From Paludibacteraceae bacterium (GTDB taxonomy: Bacteria; Bacteroidota; Bacteroidia; Bacteroidales; Paludibacteraceae): a stretch of DNA of 40,440 bases. Shown here in pieces: positions 1-8,492 of this stretch. The position numbers and the translations under genes are program-made. The notes under the pieces are model-generated. The model ran no database searches and was not told the origin of the DNA. It saw only the letters and a program-made list of their open reading frames with translations. Position 1 is the stretch's first letter. Every line of letters starts with the position of its first letter. The DNA is taken from positions 1 through 40,440 of the forward strand of contig JAFYQJ010000015.1 of assembly GCA_017547145.1 (NCBI GenBank), read 5' to 3'.

Positions 1-129
1 CGAGTGATAGACCTCACGGGGCGAGTGGTGATGAGTGGCGTAGGGTGCGACATAGATGTATCTACGCTTACCGAAAGCACCTATGTGCTACAAGTAGCCG
101 ATGTGCTTGTAAAGTTTATTAAGAAATAA
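1..129 (+). CDS. C-terminal fragment of an exported protein with a T9SS type A sorting-like domain
   Basis: Only the last 42 codons are in the window; the gene begins off the left edge. The readable tail runs V-I-D-L-T-G-R-V-V, then an S-T-Y-V-L-Q-V segment, and ends K-F-I-K-K. This is the usual pattern of the C-terminal sorting domain of type IX secretion (T9SS) cargo in Bacteroidota: a xVxDxxGRxV strand, a GxYxL/VxV-like strand and a basic end. In that family the domain directs the protein through the outer membrane and is normally removed or used for anchoring. The next gene starts 37 nt after the stop, so both may share a transcript. The function of the missing N-terminal part is unknown. 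Confidence 0.7.
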   Translation, partial: RVIDLTGRVVMSGVGCDIDVSTLTESTYVLQVADVLVKFIKK

Positions 130-166
130 CAACGATTTATTAACCAATTAAAAAACTAAAAAAGAG

Positions 167-1144
167 ATGAAAAAAATTACACTTGTTTTTGCTTTTATGC
201 TTGCTGTAGCAGGAGCTGCGGCACAGAGTATGTATGTACACAAAACCGATGGCAACGTGTACGAGTTTAAGGTATCGGACGTAGATAGTATCAATTTTGC
301 GGCTAGCACTACCGACGACTATCTCTACACCGTAACCTATATGCCCAACGGTGGCGATTGTGAAATTATGATAGATACCGTATTTTATAGTGATTCTTAT
401 ACTGTTAAGAGTTTTGGATTTACTAAGGAGGATTTTTATTTAGCAAAATGGAACACAAAAGCTAATGGAGAAGGTTTTGATTTTAATTTTGGTAAGGAAA
501 TAAAAAGTTTAACTCGAAATATTACCTTATATGCCCAATGGCAAGAGTGTACTAATCCTGAAGAGCCAGAATGGGTAGACCTTGGCTTGCCAAGTGGCTT
601 GAAATGGATGACTTGCAACGTAGGAGCAACTACTCCCGAAGGCTATGGTAACTACTACGCTTGGGGCGAACTGGAACCAAAAACTACTTACGATTGGACT
701 ACTTATAAATGGTGTAATGGTTCAAGCACAACTTTAACAAAATATTGTACTGATTCATCAAAAGGCAAGGTTGATAATAAAACTATTCTTGAATCTATAG
801 ATGATATAGTTACTGTAACTTACGGAGGGAAATGGCATATACCAACCTACGATGATCTTAAAGAACTTAAAACCGAATGTACTTGGAAATTGACTACACA
901 AAATAGCGTAAAAGGCTATCTTGTAACTAGTAAAACCAATGCTAACTCTATCTTCCTTCCTGCTGCTGGCTTTCGCAGCAATAGTGATTTGAGCCGCGCA
1001 GGGTCGTACGGCCTCTTTTGGTCGAGTTCGCTCGATACGGGCAGTTCGGACTTCGCCTACGGCCTCGGCTTCCATTCGGACAATGTGAATTGGTACAGCT
1101 ACTACCGCTACTTTGGGCTATCCGTACGTGGCGTTTTGCCTTGA
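167..1144 (+). CDS. Exported InlB-repeat/FISUMP-like surface protein with an A-poor C-terminus
   Basis: A 325-aa exported protein with an N-terminal signal peptide (charged MKK, hydrophobic core, AAAQS cleavage region near residue 20). Residues about 22-45 carry a short D-G-x-V-Y-E-F-x-V-S-D-V-D-S-I-x-F motif common at the start of Bacteroidales surface proteins. Residues about 52-125 form one Listeria-Bacteroides (InlB B) repeat ending L-Y-A-Q-W. Residues about 135-325 form a FISUMP-like domain (Fibrobacter succinogenes major paralogous domain), starting W-V-D-L-G-L-P-S-G-L-K-W and ending S-V-R-G-V. The family is cell-surface; no enzymatic role is established. The last 50 codons are rich in NNC codons and poor in adenine, unlike the rest of the gene. 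A paralogue lies at 37768-38898. The probable role is surface binding or adhesion, which is inference. Confidence 0.85.
   Translation: MKKITLVFAFMLAVAGAAAQSMYVHKTDGNVYEFKVSDVDSINFAASTTDDYLYTVTYMPNGGDCEIMIDTVFYSDSYTVKSFGFTKEDFYLAKWNTKANGEGFDFNFGKEIKSLTRNITLYAQWQECTNPEEPEWVDLGLPSGLKWMTCNVGATTPEGYGNYYAWGELEPKTTYDWTTYKWCNGSSTTLTKYCTDSSKGKVDNKTILESIDDIVTVTYGGKWHIPTYDDLKELKTECTWKLTTQNSVKGYLVTSKTNANSIFLPAAGFRSNSDLSRAGSYGLFWSSSLDTGSSDFAYGLGFHSDNVNWYSYYRYFGLSVRGVLP
575..607 (+). repeat. 33-nt identical block shared with the FISUMP gene at 38338-38370 (inverted)
   Basis: The 33 bases coding V-D-L-G-L-P-S-G-L-K-W here are identical, with no mismatch, to the reverse complement of 38338-38370 in the second FISUMP gene. 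Flanking codons differ. Identity including third positions points to recent duplication or gene conversion between the two loci. Confidence 0.9.
944..971 (+). repeat. 28-nt identical block bordering the variable FISUMP C-terminus, shared with 37935-37962 (inverted)
   Basis: The bases coding S-I-F-L-P-A-A-G are identical to the reverse complement of 37935-37962. Immediately after this block the two genes diverge strongly for about 150 bases, apart from a shared short block coding S-S-S-L, before meeting again at S-V-R-G-V. Confidence 0.9.
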
Positions 1145-1263
1145 GAATTTTACCCTTGTCCCCTCACGGGCAGAGAAAATGTGAGAGGGTGGTTCTCGTG
1201 CATCAGCAGATGCACACCAAGGAGCCACACCGCACATTTTCCGCCGGGGCAGAAAAAATAGAT
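1145..1263. other. GC-rich intergenic stretch with two hairpins
   Basis: No gene is visible. Two short stem-loops can be drawn: CCCCTCAC with GTGAGAGGG (about 1160-1189, one bulged base) and GTGCAT/ATGCAC (1198-1215). The bases AAAATGTGAG at 1177-1186 recur inside the terminator that follows. The first hairpin may be a weak terminator for the FISUMP gene. Confidence 0.45.
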
Positions 1264-1301
1264 AAAAATGTGAGGCTAAAAAGTTTTAGCCTCACATTTT
1301 T
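1264..1301. terminator. Intrinsic terminator, 17-bp perfect stem
   Basis: AAAATGTGAGGCTAAAA pairs perfectly with TTTTAGCCTCACATTTT around a very short loop, followed by a T-run on + and preceded by an A-run, so it could act in both directions. It follows the FISUMP gene by about 120 nt. Confidence 0.8.
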
Positions 1302-1307
1302 TATGGT

Positions 1308-1315
1308 TACTTTTG
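1308..1315 (+). promoter_or_regulatory. TAnnTTTG promoter element for the small lipoprotein gene
   Basis: TACTTTTG matches the Bacteroidota -7 consensus TAnnTTTG and lies 26 nt before the ATG at 1342, just after a strong terminator. No clear TTG -33 element was found. Confidence 0.5.
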
Positions 1316-1341
1316 TAGAGAAAAAATAAAATATATCGCTT

Positions 1342-1839
1342 ATGAAAACATGGAGTAAAGTAATCGCCTGCGTGGCAGTGGCACTAGTATTTGGTGCATG
1401 TGGTAGTTTGTTGTCGTCGGTATCGTCATCGGTATCGTCATCGGCATCTTCAGCGGTTTCGGCGTCGTACACGGCGGGTCAGTCGTCGGGCACAGCCCTC
1501 AAGGCCCTCTATGCACAATACCAAGCAGATGGTAAGGTGGATATGGCAAATGTACAGAACTTGGTGAACATCGTGTCGCTAGTGAACAATGTAAAAACCG
1601 TAAAAGATGCAGAAAAATCGTCGGGTGCGTACACAGATTTTGTGCAAGGCATGGTGTCGGGCTCAAGCAATTTGGTAAACGAGGTGAATGCCGAAACCGT
1701 GATGAATGGTTTGACCTCGGCCTTGTCGAGCGTAGACACTAGCAAAATAGACACTGCCGTAGAAAAAGGCACATCGGCCGTTCAGAGTGCATCTGCTATC
1801 GCCACATCGGTTAGCGAAATTTTGTCGCTATTCAAGTAA
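1342..1839 (+). CDS. Small Ser/Ala/Val-rich lipoprotein of unknown function
   Basis: A 165-aa protein with a lipoprotein signal peptide: basic start, hydrophobic core and a lipobox-like F-G-A-C with Cys at about residue 20. It should therefore be lipidated and held in the outer or inner membrane. The segment after the Cys is a low-complexity stretch of S, V and A up to about residue 50. The rest is small-residue-rich and probably helical, with heptad-like V/L spacing (about 60-165). I do not recognise a family. It has its own promoter-like box upstream and a strong terminator downstream, so it looks monocistronic. Its codons (TCG, GTG, GCG) are more GC-rich than in the adhesin gene that follows. 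Confidence 0.8.
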   Translation: MKTWSKVIACVAVALVFGACGSLLSSVSSSVSSSASSAVSASYTAGQSSGTALKALYAQYQADGKVDMANVQNLVNIVSLVNNVKTVKDAEKSSGAYTDFVQGMVSGSSNLVNEVNAETVMNGLTSALSSVDTSKIDTAVEKGTSAVQSASAIATSVSEILSLFK

Positions 1840-1865
1840 GAAATCTCTCGGTCGTTTTTTCTTTT

Positions 1866-1899
1866 AAGGTTGCTTTGGGACAAAAGCAACCTTTTTTTT
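1866..1899 (+). terminator. Intrinsic terminator after the small lipoprotein
   Basis: AAGGTTGCTTT and AAAAGCAACCTT form a stem around GGGAC, followed by a run of eight T. Confidence 0.85.
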
Positions 1900-1950
1900 A
1901 ATATGCTAAAATTCAAGCGTTTTACCATGGTAAGTTTAATAAATTTTAAC

Positions 1951-1958
1951 TAATTTTG
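1951..1958 (+). promoter_or_regulatory. TAnnTTTG promoter element for the adhesin operon
   Basis: TAATTTTG matches the Bacteroidota -7 consensus, 44 nt before the ATG at 2003. No TTG -33 element is evident. A short palindrome, ACCATGGT, lies at 1924-1931 upstream. Confidence 0.5.
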
Positions 1959-2002
1959 CCTAATTTTATTTATTTGATAAATACCTTAAAAAATCAGTAT
2001 TT

Positions 2003-5000
2003 ATGAAAACGAATCTATTTACTCATCGAATAAACACTTTCGGCAAACGCCTTGCCATGTTAATAACTATGCTCCTCGTAGTAGGAGTGGGCAGTGTATG
2101 GGGAGCGGAGACCTATAGCTTGACTCCGGATAAAACTGGTTCTGGTTTAAGTAATACAGCTTACATTACAACATTGACAGAGTTTACCTATAATGGTGTT
2201 TCTTGGAAAATGAACCAATGGAATCCAAGTTCATTGCAAATTAAAACTAATCAAACTACTGCAGCGAACCAATGGAGATTTTATAATACATCTGCTTTTC
2301 CAGGTAAGATTACTAAAGTTGTTATTACTTTTTCTGCCCTAACAGTTTCAGATGCATCTAAGCTTATGTTTTGTGGTGGTACAAGTGAAGTTACAGCAAC
2401 TTCAGGAGGAACTGCTGGCACATGGAATAGTTCTTCAAAAACCTTAACATGGACTCCTAGTTCTTCTGATAACTTTACTTATTTCGCTTTTTATCAAAAT
2501 GGTAAAGCCGCATCAGGAACAAATAAATTAGCTACTAGTAATGCTATTGTAGTTACCTACGAAACTGCTGCAGCCTCAGACCCTTATACCGTCACTTTCA
2601 ATGCGGGTAGTGGAACTTGTGGCACAACAACACTTACAGAATCGTCTGCAGGGGTGGGTATAACATTGCCTACTGCTACTCTTAACGATTGTGGCGAATG
2701 GTCGTTTAGAGGTTGGGCAGAAGCGTCTGTTGCTACAGAAACTTCCACTGCCCCTGCAACATTGTTCGATGCAGGCGATAACTATAAACCTACAGCCGAT
2801 TGCACCCTCTATGCAGTTTACCAAAGAACTGAAGAAAATGGTAGTGGAGGAACATCAGAAGTTGTTTTTAATTTTGGATATACAGATTGGGGTAAGGGTA
2901 CTAGTTTTTCTGGAACAACATATGATGAAGTAACGCAAACAAAAGAGAATATCGATGTTACATACACACGAAATTCTGGATCTCTATATGCAAACACAAC
3001 ATCACTTCGGTTCTATAAAAGCAATACTCTTACATTTGATGCTGGGAGTAATATTATTACAGCTATTACTTTTACAGGTTCTATAGGTCAAAGTGATATT
3101 ACCACAAATGTGAATACATGTACTAATACATCTTCTTCACTATCATGGAGTGGTAGTTCTACATCTGTGACATTTACAAGACCAAGCAATGCTTCTAGTT
3201 ACGCTACACTAACATCTGCGACTTTAACAGTTTCTGGTGGTAGTTCTTCTACTACGTACTATCACTCTACTCCAGACTGCGGAAGCACACCTATAACTCC
3301 AACCCAACTTGATGCACCAACAAACTTAAACGAAACGAATATCACTTCTACGTCTGCAACTTTGTTGTGGGATGCAGTAGCAAATGCAAGTAGTTATGTT
3401 GTTACTGTAATAGATGGAGGAGCGTATAGTGAAACATTTACAACAACATCACCATCGATAAATATTACTGGGCTTACAGCTGAAACAGACTATCTTTGGA
3501 CAGTACAAGCCATTGGCGATGGAACAAATTATACCAATAGTGAAGAATCTGATACAGGAGAATTTACTACCATTTTCTCGGGTTATACTATCACGTACGA
3601 AACCAATGGTGGCGATGCAATAGCATCAGTTGTAGCAATGGTTTTGCCCGACCCGCTACCAACGGCAAAACGTACGCATTACACGTTTGAGGGTTGGTAT
3701 ACCGATACGGAATGTACAACTGCTGCTGTAGCTGGAGCAGCTCTCAATGCAGATATTATGCTTTATGCAAAATGGAGTCCAAAAGTTTATTTAACAACAT
3801 TGCATCCGAACGAAGGTATTTTATTAGACACAAACGGTGTTCAACAAGATAGCATCATAATAGAATATGTGTATGACTCAACTGCAGAGGATATCCCTGT
3901 ATCAAATTATTATCTGTCAATTACTCGCGAAGGATATAAATTTAAAGGTTGGTACAATGCTAAAGATGGTGGGTCTAAAAGGATAAATGTTTCAAAGGTT
4001 AATAATCAGAATTTTTGGGCTCAATGGCTTGAAGAACGTACTGTAACCTATTATTCTATCGGACAAGTTTACGATACGCAAATTTATGGAAGTGGTGAAA
4101 CTTTAACCTTGCCAACGACAAACCCAACTGCTTGCGATGGTTATACATTTGTAGGGTGGACTACCGCAGAGCAAAGCGAAACAACTACAAAACCGACCTT
4201 AGTATCTAACACTACAGTGGTTTCTTCCGATATGATTTTATATGCTGTTTATAGCCTTACTGAAACAGGAGGCGGAAGTAGTAACTATGAACTGACTAAC
4301 ATCGAAGATATTGCTGAAGACGACATTGTAGTTATTACTATGACACATACAGGTGGAACCGTTTATGCACTTAGTAGCAGCAATGGGTCTAGCGACACTC
4401 CTCCTGCACCTACCGTAACCGTAAGTGATAACAAACTATCTGCTGAACCTGCGGATGCTCTCAAGTGGAACATCTCCAATAGCAGTGGAACATTGACGAT
4501 ATACCCAAATGGTACGACTGCAAAGTGGCTCTATTGTACGAATTCAAATGACGGTGTACGCATTGGTACAAATACTAATAAAGCATTTACTATTGATGCT
4601 TCAAGTGGATATCTTAAAAACACAAATACCAATCGCTACGTCGGTGTTTACAGAACTAATCCTGATTGGCGTTGCTATACCAACACAACCGGTAATACTG
4701 CCAATCAAATTCTCCAATTCTATAAAAAGTCAGGAGGTTCAACTACAATCTACACCACATCACCAAATTGTTGTCCTGTGAATTTGGAGAAACCTCAAGT
4801 TACTTACTCTGTAGCAGATGGGGCGGTAACATTGAATTGGACAATGACCAACAATGTAGGCGATGTGGCAGACTATACTGTAGCATGCGTAGGTGGCGAA
4901 ACTCATACTACTACAGCAACTTCGTATACATTTACGGGTTTGACTAATTGTACGGAATATACATTTACGGTAAAGGCTAATGGCGATGGTACTGATGTTT

Positions 5001-7900
5001 GCTCTTCGGCGCTAACAACCGTTACTGCAACACCTGCAGCTGGAAGTTTTGTGGTTACGTTCGACTATGGAGCAGGCGAGGGAACGCCTACGCAATGGAT
5101 GTCGGGTTGCTCTAATGGAACAAGCACAACACTACCTACTCCTACTACCTTGCCCGACAATCATACATTTGTAGGGTGGTACGATGGTACAAACATATAT
5201 GAAGCAGATGAGACTTATACTCCTGCATCCAATATTACTTTATATGCTCGTTATCAAAAAGAAAAATCGGTAGATATTGTAGAGTGGAGTCCCGATGCGG
5301 TTACCATCGAAATCAATACCGAAGGCTCTGCACAGGTGCAAATAGAAAATGAAGTTGAGCATGGTTTAGGTGTAGGAAGTGCAGAGGAGCTATTCTTTTC
5401 AAAATACTATGAAGCTTCATATAATGTAAAACTTGTTGCTATCTACAACGGAACTAAAAATATCATTGATCTTACCGATTACACCATTAAATATGGTAAA
5501 ACTTCTTGGGAGTCAAATTATATCGCACTTAAAGATTTTGGTTCTACCAAAGGACAAATCCAACCAGGAGAGGAGATTATTCTTTACTCTATGACTGATG
5601 GATCCGAAGATGAAGATATAATGGATTGTGTTCATGCTGATTATCCAGATGGCAACTGGGTAAGAGTTACACAATCCAATAATACTGGCGGTGGGCATTT
5701 GTCATTTGCAGGAGATAAAACCCTTGTATTGAGAAAAAGCGGAGAAATAATTGATATTATAGGTGCTGTTACTTCAAGCGGTCTTCCTACTAATGTTGCT
5801 GTTACACGCCCTTCTTGGGGTGATAATACAGGTTGGACTTGTGCTGCAGGACTATCAATCGCTGATGCTACAATCGGTATTTCTACCAACCGCTGTCTGT
5901 TGATTCGTAACAACGATGTAACTTCTGGAGCAAATGCTGTAGCAAACAATATAGGTGACTTTGTAACTCTCTGTAGTGAGTGGAAAGGTGCACAAGTACC
6001 AGATAATAAAATTGACAATGGCGTAGCTGCTTCTTGTGAGAATTTTGCTTATGTTGGTACCTTCGATTATTCTGCTTACTATGTTTCTTACGACTCTCTT
6101 ACACGAGTAGATTTAGGAGGGAATAAAAATGCTGATGGAACGTATACGATACCAGTTCCACAGCTCGATACGCTTTCTTGTACAAAGATGCGCATACAGG
6201 TATATAATGCAGGTGGAGAAGTTGTGGTATCGTCAGAATACAAGGTGCCTATTATGGTTGAAAATGCAGGCGTTACTACTACCGACGAACTCTTTTCTAA
6301 ACATGGCGTAGAGGGTTGTCGCGATTGCGACGTTGTGGTGTTGAAAAATGCCACATTGCAAAAAGCTGCAAATGGGTCAGCAAACGATATGCCCGAGGTT
6401 CGTGATATGGAAGTGTATGCTGGCGGAAAATTGGTAATTCCTAACGGAACCAATTATACTATGCGAAAGCTTGTAATGCGAAGTAAAGGTGATGAAGTGT
6501 CGGTTGCCGAAATAGATGGTGAAGCAATTATTGCGGATAAATTGTATCATACAAAGCGTATTGACGCACAAAAATTCTACTTCTTTACATTGCCTTACGA
6601 TTGCAATGTTGCTGAAATGATGTATTACAACGAAGAAACACTTGGAGTTCGTGGTGTTGATTATGTGATAAAATATTATGATGGCGAAGGTCGTGCTAAT
6701 GGGCAAAATGCTGGACATTGGGTTGAGTTTACTGGTACAACTCTAAAGGCTGGAGTTGGTTATATTTTAGCAGTTGATGCATCGTTGAATGGCGATTTTA
6801 ACGACAATCCAAAGAAAGAGTTCTTGTTCCCTATGACAAAAACATTGTTGGAAAATATTGATAAAACAGTTACTGTTGGTACTTGGGGAGTAGGAGATGC
6901 TACGATTGGAGATAATCATAAAGGTTGGAATTTAGTTGGTACTCCATTTATGAGTAATTACAATCCTATATCGGCTACAGGATTAAAAGTTGGAACTTAT
7001 GAAGATGGTGATTGGAATGATGCAGGAACGATATTTACATATAACAATTCGGTTACAGTTCCTTATGTAACAATGCCAAATGCAGATGGAAAAACATATA
7101 CGCAAAAATTAGCATCTGCTCAAGATTTAGAGCCATTCAAGAGCTTCTTTATTCAAGTGGGTAAAGAAGGTGAGATTATAACTGATGTGGCGTTTTCGTC
7201 GAGTGAACGTTTAAGTAAGGTTGCTCGTCGTGTTCCTGAAGTTGATGCTACGCTTTGGATAGAACTTAAATTGAAAAATTCGGTAGATTCTGATGTTACT
7301 ACAATTATAGTTGACGAGGACAAAACTTCTGAATATGAAATTGGATCGGATTTAGAAAAGATGATTGGCTATGCACAAAAACCACAATTCTATTCTCTAC
7401 AAACGAGTAATCGCCTTGCTTTTAATGCTTTGTCGTCTTCAGTAGCTTCGGTTGCTATACCTTTGGGATTTTTTGCACCCCAAGCTGATACTTATACAAT
7501 ATCGTTGAATACAGAGGATGTACAGAATTTGGAAGGTGTTTATCTTACTGATAAAACTACTGGTGTAGTTACGAATTTGCTATTTGATGATTATAATTTC
7601 TCATCTGCAAGGGCTTTAAACGATAATCGTTTTAGTGTAGCTATTGTTCGTGCGGTTACTTCAGTTGACAATTTATTGGCTGAAGATAGTGTAGCCCCAT
7701 TTGTGCATAATCGTGATTTGTGGATAAATAATGCCCCTATAGGTAGCGTATTATATGTGTTTGATATGCTTGGTCGTGAGGTGATTTCAGAGCAAATTAA
7801 TAAAGAAACATTAGTTTATCATTTGCATATGGCTGGAGTTTATCATGTGCAAATCGTATCAAAGGATAAAAAGTCTGTTTATAAAGTTGTAAGTTATTAA
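2003..7900 (+). CDS. Giant multidomain T9SS-exported adhesin (InlB repeats, FnIII, lamin-tail)
   Basis: A 1965-aa exported protein. The signal peptide spans about residues 1-34 (M-L-L-V-V-G-V-G-S-V-W-G-A). Two related Ser/Thr-rich beta domains lie at about 35-190 and 280-420. InlB B/Listeria-Bacteroides repeats, each ending L-Y-A-x-Y/W-like, lie at about 194-274, 527-592, 594-675, 678-750 and 1015-1085. Fibronectin type III-like domains lie at about 436-523 and 928-1011. A lamin-tail-like domain lies at about 1126-1270, and a further beta-rich region at about 1460-1880. The last 75 residues (V-F-D-M-L-G-R-E-V, then A-G-V-Y-H-V-Q-I-V) form a T9SS type A sorting-like domain. It should be cell-surface and is probably an adhesin or matrix protein; no catalytic motif was seen. 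A small exported protein follows 2 nt downstream. Confidence 0.85.
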   Translation: MKTNLFTHRINTFGKRLAMLITMLLVVGVGSVWGAETYSLTPDKTGSGLSNTAYITTLTEFTYNGVSWKMNQWNPSSLQIKTNQTTAANQWRFYNTSAFPGKITKVVITFSALTVSDASKLMFCGGTSEVTATSGGTAGTWNSSSKTLTWTPSSSDNFTYFAFYQNGKAASGTNKLATSNAIVVTYETAAASDPYTVTFNAGSGTCGTTTLTESSAGVGITLPTATLNDCGEWSFRGWAEASVATETSTAPATLFDAGDNYKPTADCTLYAVYQRTEENGSGGTSEVVFNFGYTDWGKGTSFSGTTYDEVTQTKENIDVTYTRNSGSLYANTTSLRFYKSNTLTFDAGSNIITAITFTGSIGQSDITTNVNTCTNTSSSLSWSGSSTSVTFTRPSNASSYATLTSATLTVSGGSSSTTYYHSTPDCGSTPITPTQLDAPTNLNETNITSTSATLLWDAVANASSYVVTVIDGGAYSETFTTTSPSINITGLTAETDYLWTVQAIGDGTNYTNSEESDTGEFTTIFSGYTITYETNGGDAIASVVAMVLPDPLPTAKRTHYTFEGWYTDTECTTAAVAGAALNADIMLYAKWSPKVYLTTLHPNEGILLDTNGVQQDSIIIEYVYDSTAEDIPVSNYYLSITREGYKFKGWYNAKDGGSKRINVSKVNNQNFWAQWLEERTVTYYSIGQVYDTQIYGSGETLTLPTTNPTACDGYTFVGWTTAEQSETTTKPTLVSNTTVVSSDMILYAVYSLTETGGGSSNYELTNIEDIAEDDIVVITMTHTGGTVYALSSSNGSSDTPPAPTVTVSDNKLSAEPADALKWNISNSSGTLTIYPNGTTAKWLYCTNSNDGVRIGTNTNKAFTIDASSGYLKNTNTNRYVGVYRTNPDWRCYTNTTGNTANQILQFYKKSGGSTTIYTTSPNCCPVNLEKPQVTYSVADGAVTLNWTMTNNVGDVADYTVACVGGETHTTTATSYTFTGLTNCTEYTFTVKANGDGTDVCSSALTTVTATPAAGSFVVTFDYGAGEGTPTQWMSGCSNGTSTTLPTPTTLPDNHTFVGWYDGTNIYEADETYTPASNITLYARYQKEKSVDIVEWSPDAVTIEINTEGSAQVQIENEVEHGLGVGSAEELFFSKYYEASYNVKLVAIYNGTKNIIDLTDYTIKYGKTSWESNYIALKDFGSTKGQIQPGEEIILYSMTDGSEDEDIMDCVHADYPDGNWVRVTQSNNTGGGHLSFAGDKTLVLRKSGEIIDIIGAVTSSGLPTNVAVTRPSWGDNTGWTCAAGLSIADATIGISTNRCLLIRNNDVTSGANAVANNIGDFVTLCSEWKGAQVPDNKIDNGVAASCENFAYVGTFDYSAYYVSYDSLTRVDLGGNKNADGTYTIPVPQLDTLSCTKMRIQVYNAGGEVVVSSEYKVPIMVENAGVTTTDELFSKHGVEGCRDCDVVVLKNATLQKAANGSANDMPEVRDMEVYAGGKLVIPNGTNYTMRKLVMRSKGDEVSVAEIDGEAIIADKLYHTKRIDAQKFYFFTLPYDCNVAEMMYYNEETLGVRGVDYVIKYYDGEGRANGQNAGHWVEFTGTTLKAGVGYILAVDASLNGDFNDNPKKEFLFPMTKTLLENIDKTVTVGTWGVGDATIGDNHKGWNLVGTPFMSNYNPISATGLKVGTYEDGDWNDAGTIFTYNNSVTVPYVTMPNADGKTYTQKLASAQDLEPFKSFFIQVGKEGEIITDVAFSSSERLSKVARRVPEVDATLWIELKLKNSVDSDVTTIIVDEDKTSEYEIGSDLEKMIGYAQKPQFYSLQTSNRLAFNALSSSVASVAIPLGFFAPQADTYTISLNTEDVQNLEGVYLTDKTTGVVTNLLFDDYNFSSARALNDNRFSVAIVRAVTSVDNLLAEDSVAPFVHNRDLWINNAPIGSVLYVFDMLGREVISEQINKETLVYHLHMAGVYHVQIVSKDKKSVYKVVSY

Positions 7901-7902
7901 AA

Positions 7903-8436
7903 ATGTTACTAAAAAAGCTTATTATATTTTGTTTAGTTTGCTGTACCGTTTCGGCGTCGGCAGAGATAGTTCTACAATCAGGAGTAAAATATAATTTTTC
8001 GAAAACGCCTTTTGGATCTTCTTCAAAAGGAGATTTGACTTGGGGTGATGAGGCTAATGCTTTAAATGTTAAAAGTTCTGTTTTTCAAGAAATATCGGTT
8101 TCAAGTCGTGTAGTTGCCTCGATGATTAGTCAACAACAAAAGTTAGATGTTCATTCAAATGAATTTTATAAAAGAGAAGAATATTCTTCTTCTAATTTTA
8201 CGAATTCTATTGCAATAAATCATACTTCTTCAAATATTTCAAGTAGAATAGTTTCTGCTTCACTTGATGATAATGTGCAGTTTATGCCTTTTGATAATGT
8301 TGTTTTGCCAAAAGCATTGCCAACCGATCCTGACGATCCAGGTATTATTCCGCCTCCAGAAACACCTATAGGTGATGGAAGTTGTTTTTTACTTTTATTA
8401 AGTATTTTTTATATGCTTATTAAGTTTCGTAAATAG
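7903..8436 (+). CDS. Small exported protein with C-terminal PxGDG-hydrophobic-basic tail
   Basis: A 177-aa protein with an N-terminal signal peptide (M-L-L-K-K, hydrophobic core, A-S-A-E near residue 21). The middle is Ser/Asn-rich and featureless. The C-terminus is tripartite: a Pro/Asp-rich linker (P-T-D-P-D-D-P-G-I-I-P-P-P), then P-I-G-D-G-S, a hydrophobic helix of about 16 residues and a basic K-F-R-K end. This resembles known C-terminal membrane-anchor or sorting tails in general layout, although I know of no processing enzyme for this motif. Only 2 nt separate it from the adhesin stop, so the two are surely co-transcribed and probably translationally coupled. A role as partner or anchor of the adhesin is inference. 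A strong terminator follows. Confidence 0.75.
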   Translation: MLLKKLIIFCLVCCTVSASAEIVLQSGVKYNFSKTPFGSSSKGDLTWGDEANALNVKSSVFQEISVSSRVVASMISQQQKLDVHSNEFYKREEYSSSNFTNSIAINHTSSNISSRIVSASLDDNVQFMPFDNVVLPKALPTDPDDPGIIPPPETPIGDGSCFLLLLSIFYMLIKFRK

Positions 8437-8441
8437 AAATA

Positions 8442-8474
8442 AAAAGGGACAAATCGCTATGATTTGTCCCTTTT
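8442..8474. terminator. Bidirectional intrinsic terminator between convergent genes
   Basis: AAAAGGGACAAATC pairs perfectly over 14 bp with GATTTGTCCCTTTT around GCTAT. It serves the adhesin operon (+) and the rubrerythrin gene (-), which ends at 8493. Confidence 0.9.
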
Positions 8475-8492
8475 GGTTATCTGATTATAAAA

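Noticed and set aside
6088..6453. 121-codon frame antisense to the giant adhesin
   Set aside because: It lies within an intact multidomain gene and has no independent start signals.
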